64,000 nucleotides of DNA from Aequorivita sp. Lineage in GTDB: Bacteria > Bacteroidota > Bacteroidia > Flavobacteriales > Flavobacteriaceae. Numbering within the stretch: the stretch's first letter is position 1; each line of letters opens with the position of its first letter. Positions 8,260 through 17,273 of this stretch are shown here, piece after piece. The stretch is from contig JAUYGY010000010.1 in assembly GCA_030690315.1 (NCBI GenBank), positions 1-64,000 of the forward strand, written 5' to 3'. The notes beneath the pieces are model-generated. The model saw only the letters and a program-made list of their open reading frames with translations, had not been told where the DNA came from and searched no databases. The position numbers were made by a program, and so were the translations under genes.

Positions 8260-8577
8260 TTATTTTGTCCGTTTCAGTTTGGGTGGATTTTGTCGAGTAT
8301 CAAAAACATCAGCAATTTTTACAAATCCGTTGTCCGCATCCACCGAATAAATCAGTTTGTAGTTTTTGTAAACTAAATATCGATAATGAATTCTTCTCGG
8401 TATTAGTAATTCCTCTTCTTGTCCAATTTGTGGTGTTTTTACCAACTTTTTTGATTCGTTGATAATTCCTTTAAGAAGTTTTTTAGCAATTTTTGAGCTG
8501 GCTTTCTTTTCGTAATATTCGTAGATTTCGTCAAGTTGAGTTTCTGCGAATGCAGACCAAACAATTTTAAATACCAT
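8260..8577 (-). CDS. Type II toxin of the RelE/ParE family
   Basis: The 105-residue protein has the family layout: an N-terminal beta strand (FKIVWSAFAETQLDEIYEYY), two amphipathic helices with AKKLLKGIINESKKL, the PQIGQEE turn, the YRYLVYKNYKLIYSVD strands and the terminal VFDTRQNPPKL motif. RelE-like members cleave mRNA on the ribosome and ParE-like members poison gyrase; which applies here is not decidable by eye. Its ATG overlaps the antitoxin stop codon (TAATG), so the pair is translationally coupled with the antitoxin first, the usual order. Confidence 0.88.
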   Translation of the reverse strand: MVFKIVWSAFAETQLDEIYEYYEKKASSKIAKKLLKGIINESKKLVKTPQIGQEEELLIPRRIHYRYLVYKNYKLIYSVDADNGFVKIADVFDTRQNPPKLKRTK

Positions 8578-8810
8578 TATTCGTATTTGGCTATAAGTTG
8601 AGAGCTATTTTTGAATCGATTGTTTCGGAAATCAGATTCCGATTGGTCAATACGTTTATTTAATTCATCTTGAGTCATTGGTTCAAATTTTCGCTCATCT
8701 GAAGCCATTTTTTCTTTTCTCAATATTTTTTCAAGACGTGAAACCGCTTCTTCGCTTTGAAGTTTTAAAAATTCCTGTACAAATTCTATTTTTCGAGCTT
8801 CTAAATTCAT
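8577..8810 (-). CDS. Antitoxin partner of the RelE/ParE-type toxin
   Basis: A 77-residue acidic and basic mixed helical protein (MNLEARKIEFVQEFLKLQSEEAVSRL as an N-terminal helix with a leucine pattern, then a polar, probably disordered C-terminal part rich in Glu, Asp, Arg and Ser). No classical DNA-binding fold is obvious, but size, position directly before the toxin and the one-base stop/start overlap fit a type II antitoxin whose C-terminal tail wraps the toxin. Small antitoxins of this kind are common in Bacteroidota. The 210 bp upstream (8811-9020) hold no gene I can recognise; they probably contain its promoter. Confidence 0.8.
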   Translation of the reverse strand: MNLEARKIEFVQEFLKLQSEEAVSRLEKILRKEKMASDERKFEPMTQDELNKRIDQSESDFRNNRFKNSSQLIAKYE

Positions 8811-9020
8811 TTTATTTAGATTTTAATCAAAGATACAAAATTATCAATTTACCAATCCTTTTCTTGAAGTGACATATCACTGCTTATTGCTAACATGTAT
8901 ATTTGCGAAACTCCTCTTGCGGCTATACCGCATATCTCCGCAATGAAATATAATTCCTTTTCAAATTTAGTAAAAGAAAATAATATTCAAAGAGTTGGGA
9001 GTCTATCGAATATGTGAGGA

Positions 9021-9836
9021 TTAATTATTCCCCAAAATCAAAGGCAACCCACTTTCGCCCGAACCAACAATCACCACTTTGGCGTTTGGAGATTTTGCAA
9101 GTTCCAATGTAGCATCAATTCCTTTATCCTGAAGAATTTTATCGGTTAATGAGGCACTTAAAATAGCATTTGCATCTGCCTTTCCTTGGGCTTCAATCCG
9201 CACTTTTTGAGCCTCTTTGGTTGCTTTTTCCAAACGGAATTCATATTCCAAAGATTCCTGCTCTTGGCGAAGTTTTCGTTCAATTGCGTCCTTAATTGTG
9301 GGAGGAAGCGTTACGTCACGCACCAAAATTTCATTTAATTGTATGTATTGTTTGCTCAAAATCTTACTCGTTTCCTCAAAAATTTCCTCTTGAATTGCGT
9401 CCCGCTTACTAGAGTAAAGTTGCTCTGGAGTATAACGCCCCACAACGCTTCTTGCTGCACTTCTAATAGCAGGCTGTATAACACGTTGCAAATAGTCCTC
9501 CCCTTTTTCTTGATGAAGTTTTGCAATATCGGCACCTATAGGTTGGTACCAGGCCGAGGCGTCAATCTTAATTTCAAGTCCGTTAGATGAAAGCGCTTGC
9601 ATCTTCTCGCTTAGCTCCTGTTGACGTACTTCGTAAACAAAAACCTTGTTCCATGGTGCAATTACGTGAAAACCTTCGCCAAGCGGCGATTCATCTGTTA
9701 CTACCCCATTTCCAAAGGTTTCATATAAAACTCCGGCATGCCCAGAATTAATTGTTACGGATGATTTTGCCACTAAAATAATAAGCAAAACGATTCCTAC
9801 GATTACGGGTATTGTTAGTTTGGGTAATTTTTCCAT
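9021..9836 (-). CDS. Prohibitin / SPFH-domain membrane protein
   Basis: Band-7 family scaffold that forms large ring-like membrane assemblies and in other systems modulates membrane proteases such as FtsH. The 271-residue protein has one N-terminal membrane helix (IPVIVGIVLLIILVA, about residues 9-24) followed by the SPFH domain (VTINSGHAGVLYETFGNGVV and later VRDVTLPPTIKDAIERKLRQEQE) and a coiled-coil rich in Glu, Lys and Ala that continues into the C-terminal VVIVGSGESGLPLILGNN. A 76-bp copy of its 3' end lies at 8156-8231. The vWA-domain gene lies 30 bp upstream on the same strand, so the two could be cotranscribed. Confidence 0.9.
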   Translation of the reverse strand: MEKLPKLTIPVIVGIVLLIILVAKSSVTINSGHAGVLYETFGNGVVTDESPLGEGFHVIAPWNKVFVYEVRQQELSEKMQALSSNGLEIKIDASAWYQPIGADIAKLHQEKGEDYLQRVIQPAIRSAARSVVGRYTPEQLYSSKRDAIQEEIFEETSKILSKQYIQLNEILVRDVTLPPTIKDAIERKLRQEQESLEYEFRLEKATKEAQKVRIEAQGKADANAILSASLTDKILQDKGIDATLELAKSPNAKVVIVGSGESGLPLILGNN

Positions 9837-9866
9837 TCTATATAATTTTATTAGTGATTACTATTA

Positions 9867-11900
9867 TTAAATGAGTCCGTTATATTTTCTGATAAACCAT
9901 TCAGCAGCGAGGGCAAGAACGATAAGCGCGAGGAGATATTTCCAATCGATCAAAGGTACCACTTTTTGTTCGCTTCTCTCAATGTTTTGATAGTTAGTAT
10001 TGGCAATCAGCGCATTAATTAAGACATCGTTTTGGGTTACAAAATAGGCTTCTCCTTTGGTGTTTTGTGCAACACGCCTAAGTTTGGAAACATCAGCGTT
10101 GAGGAATTGTTGCTCCACATTAAAATCCAATATCGTGAAATTGCCGCTACTTGAAACCGCTTCATTTGCAACCGAAACTGTATAGGTATATTCTCCAGCT
10201 GTTAAGCTATTGAGATCCACTTCAAAATAATTATTCCGCAAAAGCATTGGGAAAATGGTCTGTTTTTCAGTCTCAGCATTTTTTACAGTGATATTCAACG
10301 AGGCTCGACCGTCAAATACATAGTTTTTATCGAAATACTGGGCTGAAATCTTGATGGGATTGTTGTTGTAATAAAACGTTTCCGAAGAAACTTCAAGCCT
10401 GCTCCGGCGCTTGTTTGATGCCAAATACTGCACAAGGTTTCCTATAAAATCATCAAAACCCTGGAAACTTTCCGTCTGTAAAAAACTACTTGCCCGCCAG
10501 CGCCAAAAGCCTTCGCCATCCCAAATTGCATCCCGCTTGCCGTTTATTTCCATTGTGGCTAGCAAAGCATTTCCGTTGGAAATACCGCTTACGGTTTGTC
10601 CCAGCATCACCTCATTTGGAACACTGATAGTCAACGCGCCAAACTCTGTGTGCAAGGGCGGGAAACTTTCAAAACCAATATCTTCCACGGCAAAAGTGCC
10701 ATAGTTGGAATTTAATTCCGCTTGAACATCGTCGCTTTGGTTTGAAGCTTCTTTATTGAAATTGTCCTGGGCGCCATTCAGAAAATACCAATCTGTGTGC
10801 AAACCCGAAATAACCCAAGCGTTTTTATTCAGCTTTTCAATTTCAGTAAAAACCGCAGCGAAACTTCTGTCGGGCTGATATAAAATTACAAGCTGGTGCT
10901 CATTGACACTACTTACGGCTTCCGTAGGTTTTTTAAAAGTAACGGTGCGCCTTTCGTTTGTTGTAATTGCTTTTTGGAGGGCACCCAAATCTGGATGCAC
11001 AATTTTGCTGACTACCAAAACATTGGTGGCTTGGTCTATCACCTCAACAGCGAATTGTTTTGTATTGTTGGTCTTATTTTTTTCATCCGACAGCGGAAGG
11101 ATTTGGGCGGTATATTTTTGAAGCCCTACGGAATTTGCGGGAAGCGTAAAATTGAGGGTTTTTGAAGTCTCGTTTTCCGAAAAGGAAACGTTTGTTCTAT
11201 AAACCGTTGCCGCGCCTTGTGAAACTATAAATTCAGAATTTATTGGATTGGTGCCGCCGTAGGTTAAAATTACTTCAACAGGGAATTGGTTTTTTAAAAA
11301 AGCGTAGCGATTGGTGTTTAATTGCTCAATTTTTAGATCGGTATATTTTGTGGAATCACCCAGAATTACTGGATAAATAGGGTTTTTAAAGGTGGCGGAG
11401 GAAAATTCGTAGTCGTTGCCCAGCGTTTGGTTGCCGTCCGTTATAACTATTGTGGGCGCGGTTTGGGTTTTAAAAAGTTCATTTGCTGATGAAAGTGCTT
11501 TGGAAATATTCGTGTTTTTTTCATCGAAAGAAAGGGAATCGCTTTCGCGGAAATCATTTCCGAAGGAATAATAGGACACATCAAATTTGTTGTTTAATTC
11601 CCTATTCTCTTTTAGTTTTTGAAGCAAGGCCGAAACATTTTCCTTTTGGTTCAACTCCCCTACCGACGCCGAATTATCGACCAGAATTGGCAGTTTCGGT
11701 TTTTCAATAGTGTAGGTTTCGCTTTTGAATTTTGGGTTGATGATTAAAAGCAAGATTGAAAACAAGGTTATAAAACGAAGCGTTCCAAAAACCCAGCGCA
11801 GCGCGCCCGCTTGTTTTGATTTATAGCCATACATAAAAACCGCCAGAGCAATTGACAGTACTCCGGCGAGAATTATATAAAGTATGGTTTCTGTAGACAT
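9867..11900 (-). CDS. Membrane-anchored von Willebrand factor A-domain protein
   Basis: A 677-residue envelope protein of unknown role. Two hydrophobic helices lie near the N-terminus (about residues 5-24 and 34-58), then a vWA domain with the metal-ion-dependent adhesion motif DNSAS (about residues 72-76) and TDGNQ further on, then a long stretch of Ig-like beta-rich sequence, and a final membrane helix (LLALIVLALAAEWFIRKY) at the C-terminus. This arrangement resembles membrane-anchored vWA proteins near BatA/BatB in Bacteroidota, though no bat genes are next to it here. The prohibitin-like gene follows 30 bp downstream and could be part of the same transcript. Confidence 0.8.
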   Translation of the reverse strand: MSTETILYIILAGVLSIALAVFMYGYKSKQAGALRWVFGTLRFITLFSILLLIINPKFKSETYTIEKPKLPILVDNSASVGELNQKENVSALLQKLKENRELNNKFDVSYYSFGNDFRESDSLSFDEKNTNISKALSSANELFKTQTAPTIVITDGNQTLGNDYEFSSATFKNPIYPVILGDSTKYTDLKIEQLNTNRYAFLKNQFPVEVILTYGGTNPINSEFIVSQGAATVYRTNVSFSENETSKTLNFTLPANSVGLQKYTAQILPLSDEKNKTNNTKQFAVEVIDQATNVLVVSKIVHPDLGALQKAITTNERRTVTFKKPTEAVSSVNEHQLVILYQPDRSFAAVFTEIEKLNKNAWVISGLHTDWYFLNGAQDNFNKEASNQSDDVQAELNSNYGTFAVEDIGFESFPPLHTEFGALTISVPNEVMLGQTVSGISNGNALLATMEINGKRDAIWDGEGFWRWRASSFLQTESFQGFDDFIGNLVQYLASNKRRSRLEVSSETFYYNNNPIKISAQYFDKNYVFDGRASLNITVKNAETEKQTIFPMLLRNNYFEVDLNSLTAGEYTYTVSVANEAVSSSGNFTILDFNVEQQFLNADVSKLRRVAQNTKGEAYFVTQNDVLINALIANTNYQNIERSEQKVVPLIDWKYLLALIVLALAAEWFIRKYNGLI

Positions 11901-11902
11901 CG

Positions 11903-12004
11903 GATTTACGATTTACGATTTACGATTTTAGATTGTAAAGGAAAATTTTTAAAAATTTTATTAGTATTCATAAATCGTCAATCGAAAATCTACAATCGAA
12001 AATT
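11903..12004. repeat. Pair of inverted heptamer arrays between fabG and the vWA gene
   Basis: On the plus strand 11903-11937 holds five GATTNNN units (GATTTAC three times, then GATTTTA and GATTGTA). At 11970-12004 five units run in the opposite orientation (ATAAATC, GTCAATC, GAAAATC, TACAATC, GAAAATT, that is NNNAATC). The two arrays form an imperfect inverted repeat around an AT-rich centre. The second array overlaps the fabG stop codon (12003-12005), and the first is two bases from the vWA start. Confidence 0.85.
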
Positions 12005-12749
12005 ACGTTAGCATTCCTCCATCAACATTAAGCACTTGCCCGGTAACATAAGCAGAAAGATCACTGGCGAAAAACACACAGGCATTTGCAATATCTTCAG
12101 GAGAGCCGCCACGTTTTAAAGGGATGGCTTCGCGCCAACTCTGTACGGTGGCTTCGTCAAGTTTTCCGGTCATTTCTGTTTCAATAAAGCCGGGAGCTAT
12201 TGCATTGCAACGAATGTCTCGGGAACCCAATTCCAAAGCGACAGATTTTGTGAAACCAATTATTCCAGCCTTTGAGGCCGCATAATTGGTTTGTCCTGCG
12301 TTTCCTTTAACGCCCACAATGGAACTCATATTTATTATGGAACCTTTTCGCTGTTTCAACATAGCGCGCTGTACGGCTTTCGTCATGTTGAAAACCGACT
12401 TTAGGTTTACTTCTATAACTTTATCAAAATCTTCCTCGGAAATACGCATCAACAGATTGTCTTTAGTGATGCCAGCGTTGTTTACAAGAATATCGATACT
12501 TCCGAAATCTTTTAAAACCTCTTCTGCAAGTTTTTGGGATTCGTCATAAGAAGCAGCGTCACTTTTATAGGCTTTTGCTTTAACGCCGGTTTTTGAAACT
12601 TCATCTGCCAAAGCATTTGCCGCTTCTGCTGAGGAGCTATATGTGAAAGCTACATTGGCGCCGTGCTGGGCAAAAGTTTCAACGATTCCTTTTCCAATTC
12701 CGCGGCTACCGCCAGTTATGATTGCTGTTTTTCCCTCTAATAATTTCAT
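12003..12749 (-). CDS. fabG: 3-oxoacyl-[acyl-carrier-protein] reductase FabG
   Basis: NADPH-dependent short-chain dehydrogenase that reduces 3-oxoacyl-ACP in fatty acid elongation. The 248-residue length is typical. Visible motifs are the cofactor loop GGSRGIGKG (residues 12-20), NNAG (near 89), the catalytic Ser in MSSIVGVKG, YAASKAG with the Tyr-Lys pair near 152-156, and the C-terminal YVTGQVLNVDGG. No other fatty acid gene adjoins it, so it stands alone; other SDR activities cannot be excluded, but the close match to FabG motifs makes this call likely. Confidence 0.93.
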   Translation of the reverse strand: MKLLEGKTAIITGGSRGIGKGIVETFAQHGANVAFTYSSSAEAANALADEVSKTGVKAKAYKSDAASYDESQKLAEEVLKDFGSIDILVNNAGITKDNLLMRISEEDFDKVIEVNLKSVFNMTKAVQRAMLKQRKGSIINMSSIVGVKGNAGQTNYAASKAGIIGFTKSVALELGSRDIRCNAIAPGFIETEMTGKLDEATVQSWREAIPLKRGGSPEDIANACVFFASDLSAYVTGQVLNVDGGMLT

Positions 12750-12895
12750 ATTTTAAAAGCTTAATTCGAAAAAAAATTGAACCACTAATATAACAAGTTC
12801 TGAAGCCCTAGCCTTATTAATACCGTAATTTATTTACATTCTATTTTTTATTTAAAATGTTGTAGTTTAGTAACATACTAATCAAAATCTGTATT

Positions 12896-14824
12896 ATGAG
12901 AAAAATCATTTTTATTTTATTGATAATTTTTGTGGCTGCTTGTAAGGAAACCAAAGAGTCGAAAGAAATTGTTGCGGCTATACCCCTCACTATCTCGGTT
13001 GAGGATTTTATGAAAAATTCGGAACAACGATCCTTTCAGATTTCACCGGATGGTACCCATTTTGCATATATGGCCCCTTACAAAAAACGCATGAACATCC
13101 ATGTTCGGAAAATTGATTCTGATTCAGTAACACAGGTAACTAAGGTCGAAGACAGAGATATCGCAGGCTATTTTTGGGCTAGCAATGATCGTTTGGTGTA
13201 TGTAAAGGATGATGGTGGAAATGAAAATTACCATCTTTTCTCAATCACAAAAAACGGGGATGATGAGATTGGCTTAACTCCCTTTGACGGGGTACGTGCA
13301 GAAATTATTGATGACCTGGAAAACAATGAAAATGAAATGATCATTGGGCTTAACAAGCGAATTCCACAAGTTTTTGACCCCTACCGGATAAATATCAATA
13401 CAGGGGAAATGAAACTTTTATATGAAAACCCTGGAAATATTACTGGTTGGGGTACCGACCATGATGGGAAATTACGTTTAGCATTAAAAACTGACGGCGT
13501 AAACAACAGTATTTTATATAGAGCAAATGAAACCGATAAATTTAAAGAGGTTATTACCACAAATTTTAAGGAAACTTTGTCGCCGCTATTTTTTGATTTT
13601 GACAATGGTCATGTGGTGTATGCCCTTTCAAATTTGGGAAGGGACAAAACTGCGGCTGTTAAATACGACCTTAAGGAAAACAAGGAGGTTGAAGAAATAT
13701 ACAGTCACGAAGAAGTGGATATAAACAATATTTATTATTCCGATAAACGAAAAGTACTTACTTCAATAAGTTATACCACTGCAAAAACACATCAAATGTT
13801 TTTGGACGAACAAACCAAAGAATTTTATGCTAAATTAGAAACGGAGATTGGTGAAAACAATGAATATTATATCACATCATCCAATAAGAACGAGGATAAA
13901 TTTTTAGTTTATGTTGCAAATGATAAATCGCGCGGGTCTTATTATTTCTTTGACAAACAATCTGATGAGTTGCGCAAGATAGCTGATTTAAGCCCATGGT
14001 TAAACCCAGACCAAATGGCTAGCATGTCACCGATAAAATATACAAGTCGTGATGGCTTAACAATAAATGGGTATTTAACATTGCCAGTGGGCCGCGAAGC
14101 CAAGAATCTACCGGTAATTATCAATCCTCATGGCGGTCCTTGGGCACGGGACAATTGGGGCTACAACCCCGAAGTGCAGCTTTTGGCCAATAGAGGTTAT
14201 GCCGTATTGCAAATGAATTTTAGAGGTTCTACTGGCTATGGAAGAGAGTTTTGGGAAAAGTCGTTTAAGCAATGGGGTCAGACCATGCAAAACGATATTA
14301 CTGACGGGGTTCATTGGTTGATAGATGAAGGAATAGCCGATTCCACTCGAGTAGCTATTTACGGCGGCAGTTACGGGGGATACGCTACCTTGGCAGGGAT
14401 TACCAATACGCCCGATTTGTACGCAGCAGCTGTGGACTATGTAGGAGTTTCAAATTTGTTCACTTTCATGGAAACCATTCCTCCCTATTGGGAACCAATG
14501 AAAGAGATGATTTACGAAATGGTTGGTAATCCAAATACAAATGACAGTATTATGATGAAAGCTAACAGTCCGGTATTTCAAGTTGATAAGATAAAGGCCG
14601 CTCTATTTGTAGCTCAAGGCGCTAATGACCCACGGGTAAACAAAGACGAATCTGACCAAATGGTTGAAGCCCTTCAGAAAAAGGGAGTTCATATTCAGTA
14701 TATGCTGAAAGAAGATGAAGGTCACGGTTTTAGGAATGAAGAAAACCGCTTCGATTTTTACAATGCCATGACCGAATTCCTAGATGAAAATTTAAAGCCG
14801 AAACTTGAAAATATAAAAACCTAG
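12896..14824 (+). CDS. S9-family prolyl oligopeptidase-like lipoprotein
   Basis: Serine peptidase of the prolyl oligopeptidase/acylaminoacyl-peptidase group, probably degrading peptides at the envelope. The 642-residue precursor begins with a lipoprotein signal (MRKIIFILLIIFVAAC; lipidated Cys at 16). Residues about 40-370 are a beta-propeller region, and the C-terminal alpha/beta-hydrolase carries the catalytic triad Ser492 (YGGSYGGY), Asp578 (GANDPRVN) and His610 (DEGHGF). It is flanked by oppositely oriented genes and ends at a strong hairpin terminator. Substrate specificity cannot be told from the sequence. Confidence 0.92.
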   Translation: MRKIIFILLIIFVAACKETKESKEIVAAIPLTISVEDFMKNSEQRSFQISPDGTHFAYMAPYKKRMNIHVRKIDSDSVTQVTKVEDRDIAGYFWASNDRLVYVKDDGGNENYHLFSITKNGDDEIGLTPFDGVRAEIIDDLENNENEMIIGLNKRIPQVFDPYRININTGEMKLLYENPGNITGWGTDHDGKLRLALKTDGVNNSILYRANETDKFKEVITTNFKETLSPLFFDFDNGHVVYALSNLGRDKTAAVKYDLKENKEVEEIYSHEEVDINNIYYSDKRKVLTSISYTTAKTHQMFLDEQTKEFYAKLETEIGENNEYYITSSNKNEDKFLVYVANDKSRGSYYFFDKQSDELRKIADLSPWLNPDQMASMSPIKYTSRDGLTINGYLTLPVGREAKNLPVIINPHGGPWARDNWGYNPEVQLLANRGYAVLQMNFRGSTGYGREFWEKSFKQWGQTMQNDITDGVHWLIDEGIADSTRVAIYGGSYGGYATLAGITNTPDLYAAAVDYVGVSNLFTFMETIPPYWEPMKEMIYEMVGNPNTNDSIMMKANSPVFQVDKIKAALFVAQGANDPRVNKDESDQMVEALQKKGVHIQYMLKEDEGHGFRNEENRFDFYNAMTEFLDENLKPKLENIKT

Positions 14825-14842
14825 AATTGGGTATCCTTCATA

Positions 14843-14876
14843 AAAAAAGCTCTGTGAATTTCACAGAGCTTTTTTT
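14843..14876. terminator. Bidirectional terminator between the S9 peptidase and sucD
   Basis: A perfect stem with the core AGCTCTGTGA / TCACAGAGCT around a 3-nt loop (ATT) is flanked by A and T runs on both sides, so it can serve both converging genes. Confidence 0.92.
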
Positions 14877-14891
14877 CTATAATCTGAAGAA

Positions 14892-15764
14892 TTATCCTAA
14901 AACTTCCTTTACTTTCTTTCCAATTTCCGCTGGCGATTCCACAACGTGAATGCCACATTCGCGCATTACTTTTTTCTTGGCTTGTGCCGTGTCATCGCTT
15001 CCGCCAACAATTGCACCAGCGTGACCCATTGTACGTCCAGCCGGAGCCGTTTCACCAGCGATGAAACCGATTACCGGTTTTTTTATTCCGCTGTTTTTGT
15101 ACCAGCGGGCAGCATCAATTTCCAATTGACCTCCAATTTCGCCAATCATTACAACTGCTTCACTTTCGGGATCCATAATCAACATTTCCAAAGCTTCTTT
15201 AGTGGTGGTTCCAATAATTGGATCCCCGCCAATTCCAATAGCAGTTGTGATACCAAGGCCTTGTTTCACTACTTGATCTGCAGCTTCATAGGTAAGGGTT
15301 CCAGATTTTGAAACGATACCAACTGTTCCTTTTTTGAAAACGAAACCGGGCATAATACCCACTTTTGCTTCGCCCGGAGTGATAACGCCTGGGCAGTTTG
15401 GGCCAATAAGACGACAATCTTTGTCTTTTATATAATCTGAAACAAGAATCATATCCTTTACAGGGATTCCTTCGGTAATTGTAATAATCACTTTGATGCC
15501 GGCATCAGCAGCTTCCATAATAGCATCTGCAGCAAATGCTGGCGGCACAAAAATAATAGTTGTATTGGCGCCCGTTTTTTCAACAGCTTCTGAAACTGTG
15601 TTGAAAACCGGCTTGTCAAGATGCTTTTGGCCACCTTTTCCTGGAGTTACGCCCCCAACAACATTGGTTCCGTACTCAATCATTTGTCCGGCGTGAAAAG
15701 TACCTTCACTCCCAGTGAATCCTTGAACAATTATTTTTGAATCTTTATTTACTAAAACGCTCAT
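14892..15764 (-). CDS. sucD: Succinate-CoA ligase, alpha subunit
   Basis: Alpha subunit of succinyl-CoA synthetase, which makes ATP or GTP in the TCA cycle. The length is 290 residues. The CoA-binding N-terminal domain begins SVLVNKDSKIIVQGFTGSEG, and the phosphohistidine is His248 in GRTMGHAGAIVGG. The partner sucC is not adjacent, which is common in Bacteroidota where the two subunits are often encoded apart. Its 3' end meets that of the S9 peptidase at a shared terminator. About 110 bp of non-coding sequence lie upstream. Confidence 0.96.
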   Translation of the reverse strand: MSVLVNKDSKIIVQGFTGSEGTFHAGQMIEYGTNVVGGVTPGKGGQKHLDKPVFNTVSEAVEKTGANTTIIFVPPAFAADAIMEAADAGIKVIITITEGIPVKDMILVSDYIKDKDCRLIGPNCPGVITPGEAKVGIMPGFVFKKGTVGIVSKSGTLTYEAADQVVKQGLGITTAIGIGGDPIIGTTTKEALEMLIMDPESEAVVMIGEIGGQLEIDAARWYKNSGIKKPVIGFIAGETAPAGRTMGHAGAIVGGSDDTAQAKKKVMRECGIHVVESPAEIGKKVKEVLG

Positions 15765-15875
15765 TTTTAATTATTTTCTTTTGATTATTTCTATTAATTA
15801 TTCAAGCAAAATCTCTATTTGATTTTTTAAGAATTGCGGCAAAGATACGGCTTTTGCAGGCTAATTTAAAAGATA

Positions 15876-16289
15876 TTAAACCTTAACTCTGTGGTAGCTT
15901 TCATTGGTATAATCTTTGTCGGTCACAGGCTGACTAACTTGATAGCCTCTGTAAATTTTATCGTCCTTTACTTCCCAAATTGCAATGAAATGGGCGATTC
16001 CCAATTCCTCATCAGGATTTTCCATGGTACGAATATAGTATTTATAGCGAATGGTAACGTGAGGACCATCTGCCAACAAATGGCTTACCTCCAGTCTTAA
16101 ATCAAAATAAGATCTTCTCACTTCGGCAAAAAAGTTTACAATCTCTTCATAATGCATAATGGTTAAACCATTGGCACTGTTCCAGATAAGGACCAATTCT
16201 GGGTGAAAGAAACGTTCTAAAACTGTTTCATCCTTTAAAATATCGGACCTATAAAAGTCTCTAACTATTTCCTTTGCCTTATTGCTCAT
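15876..16289 (-). CDS. NTF2-like / SnoaL-like protein
   Basis: A 137-residue protein with the cone-shaped NTF2-like fold expected from KAKEIVRDFYRSDILKDETVLERFFHPELVL and the later strands (HVTIRYKYYIRTM, IAHFIAIWEVKDDKIYRGYQVSQP). This superfamily includes small isomerases, ligand-binding proteins and many of unknown function; the substrate is unknown. Its start overlaps the end of the second lpxD-like gene by four bases (ATGA), so it is translationally coupled to the lipid A gene cluster, but a role in lipid A synthesis is only an inference from position. Confidence 0.75.
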   Translation of the reverse strand: MSNKAKEIVRDFYRSDILKDETVLERFFHPELVLIWNSANGLTIMHYEEIVNFFAEVRRSYFDLRLEVSHLLADGPHVTIRYKYYIRTMENPDEELGIAHFIAIWEVKDDKIYRGYQVSQPVTDKDYTNESYHRVKV

Positions 16290-17224
16290 GATAATTCATC
16301 CAATTTTTTTATTATTTCTGGAATTAACTTCACAGAAGCCAATTCTTTATATTTTGATCTAAAATCATCTGCTGGGGTTCCAAAATAGGATTTGTGCCCG
16401 GCCAATGATTTGCTTACGCCACTTTGTGCTGAAATTACAGCTTTTTCGCCGATGGTGATGCCGCTAGTAATACCAACTTGACCCCAAATTGTTACAAAAT
16501 CCTCAATCACAACACAGCCAGCAATTCCCACTTGCGATGCAATTAAACACCGTTTGCCAATAATTGTATCGTGCCCCACCTGTACTTGATTGTCTAATTT
16601 TGAGCCTTCACCAATTGTGGTTGATGCCGTAACGCCTTTATCGATAGTGCAAAGCGCACCAAGATCTACATTATCTTCAATCACCACATTACCACCACTT
16701 AAAAGTTTATCAAATTTTTCAGGCCTGTTTTTGTAATAAAACGCATCGCTTCCCAAGACCGTCCCTGCGTGAATGGTTACATTATTGCCGATAACGGTAT
16801 TGTCGTAAATGCAAACGTTGGAATGGATCAAGCAATCGCGGCCAATTTTCACATTATTACCAACAAAAACGTTAGGTTGGATAATGGTTCCCTCCCCTAT
16901 TTCCGCGGAATCTGAAATTGCGCTGGTCGAATTCTGAAAAGGTTTAAAATGAAGCGTCAGTTTATTGAAATCGCGAAAAGGATCTTCGGAAATAAGTAAT
17001 GCTTTCCCAAGAGGGCAATCTACTTTTTTATTTATAAGAATTACGGTAGCCTTTGATTGTAGGGCTTTTTCGTAATATTTGGGGTGATCCACAAAAACGA
17101 TATCGCCCGGCTGCACTACATGAATTTCATTCATTCCAAAAACAGGAAAATTAGCTTCGCCAACATAGTCTGAACCGATTATGACAGCAATATTTTCAAG
17201 AGTTTGTGGTGTTGGGAATTTCAC
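16286..17224 (-). CDS. LpxD-like acyltransferase (second copy, left-handed beta-helix)
   Basis: A 312-residue protein built of hexapeptide repeats ([IVL]-G-x-x-x-x, as in GNNVKIGRDCLIHSNVCIYDNTVIGNNV) with an N-terminal domain similar to LpxD. LpxD transfers a 3-hydroxyacyl chain to UDP-3-O-acylglucosamine in lipid A synthesis. A separate, clearer lpxD lies at 20155-21180, so this is a paralogue with a possibly different acyl donor or acceptor. It follows efp in the cluster and overlaps the NTF2-like gene downstream by four bases. The catalytic His could be in the VGHDTIIGKRCLIAS segment. Confidence 0.82.
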   Translation of the reverse strand: MKFPTPQTLENIAVIIGSDYVGEANFPVFGMNEIHVVQPGDIVFVDHPKYYEKALQSKATVILINKKVDCPLGKALLISEDPFRDFNKLTLHFKPFQNSTSAISDSAEIGEGTIIQPNVFVGNNVKIGRDCLIHSNVCIYDNTVIGNNVTIHAGTVLGSDAFYYKNRPEKFDKLLSGGNVVIEDNVDLGALCTIDKGVTASTTIGEGSKLDNQVQVGHDTIIGKRCLIASQVGIAGCVVIEDFVTIWGQVGITSGITIGEKAVISAQSGVSKSLAGHKSYFGTPADDFRSKYKELASVKLIPEIIKKLDELS

Positions 17225-17256
17225 TTTTTGGATTGTTAGATTTTTGGATAGTTAGA
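17225..17256. repeat. Direct 16-bp duplication
   Basis: Two adjacent copies of TTTTTGGATTGTTAGA (17225-17240) and TTTTTGGATAGTTAGA (17241-17256) differ at one base. They sit in the short spacer between efp and the second lpxD-like gene, starting immediately before that gene's ATG. Confidence 0.8.
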
Positions 17257-17273
17257 ATATTAGAAATTTCTAA

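Noticed and set aside
8811..9020. A possible further small gene or mobile element remnant upstream of the antitoxin
   Set aside because: No frame of useful length or recognisable sequence; only a short GCGG/CCGC hairpin is visible, and no transposase or terminal repeats.
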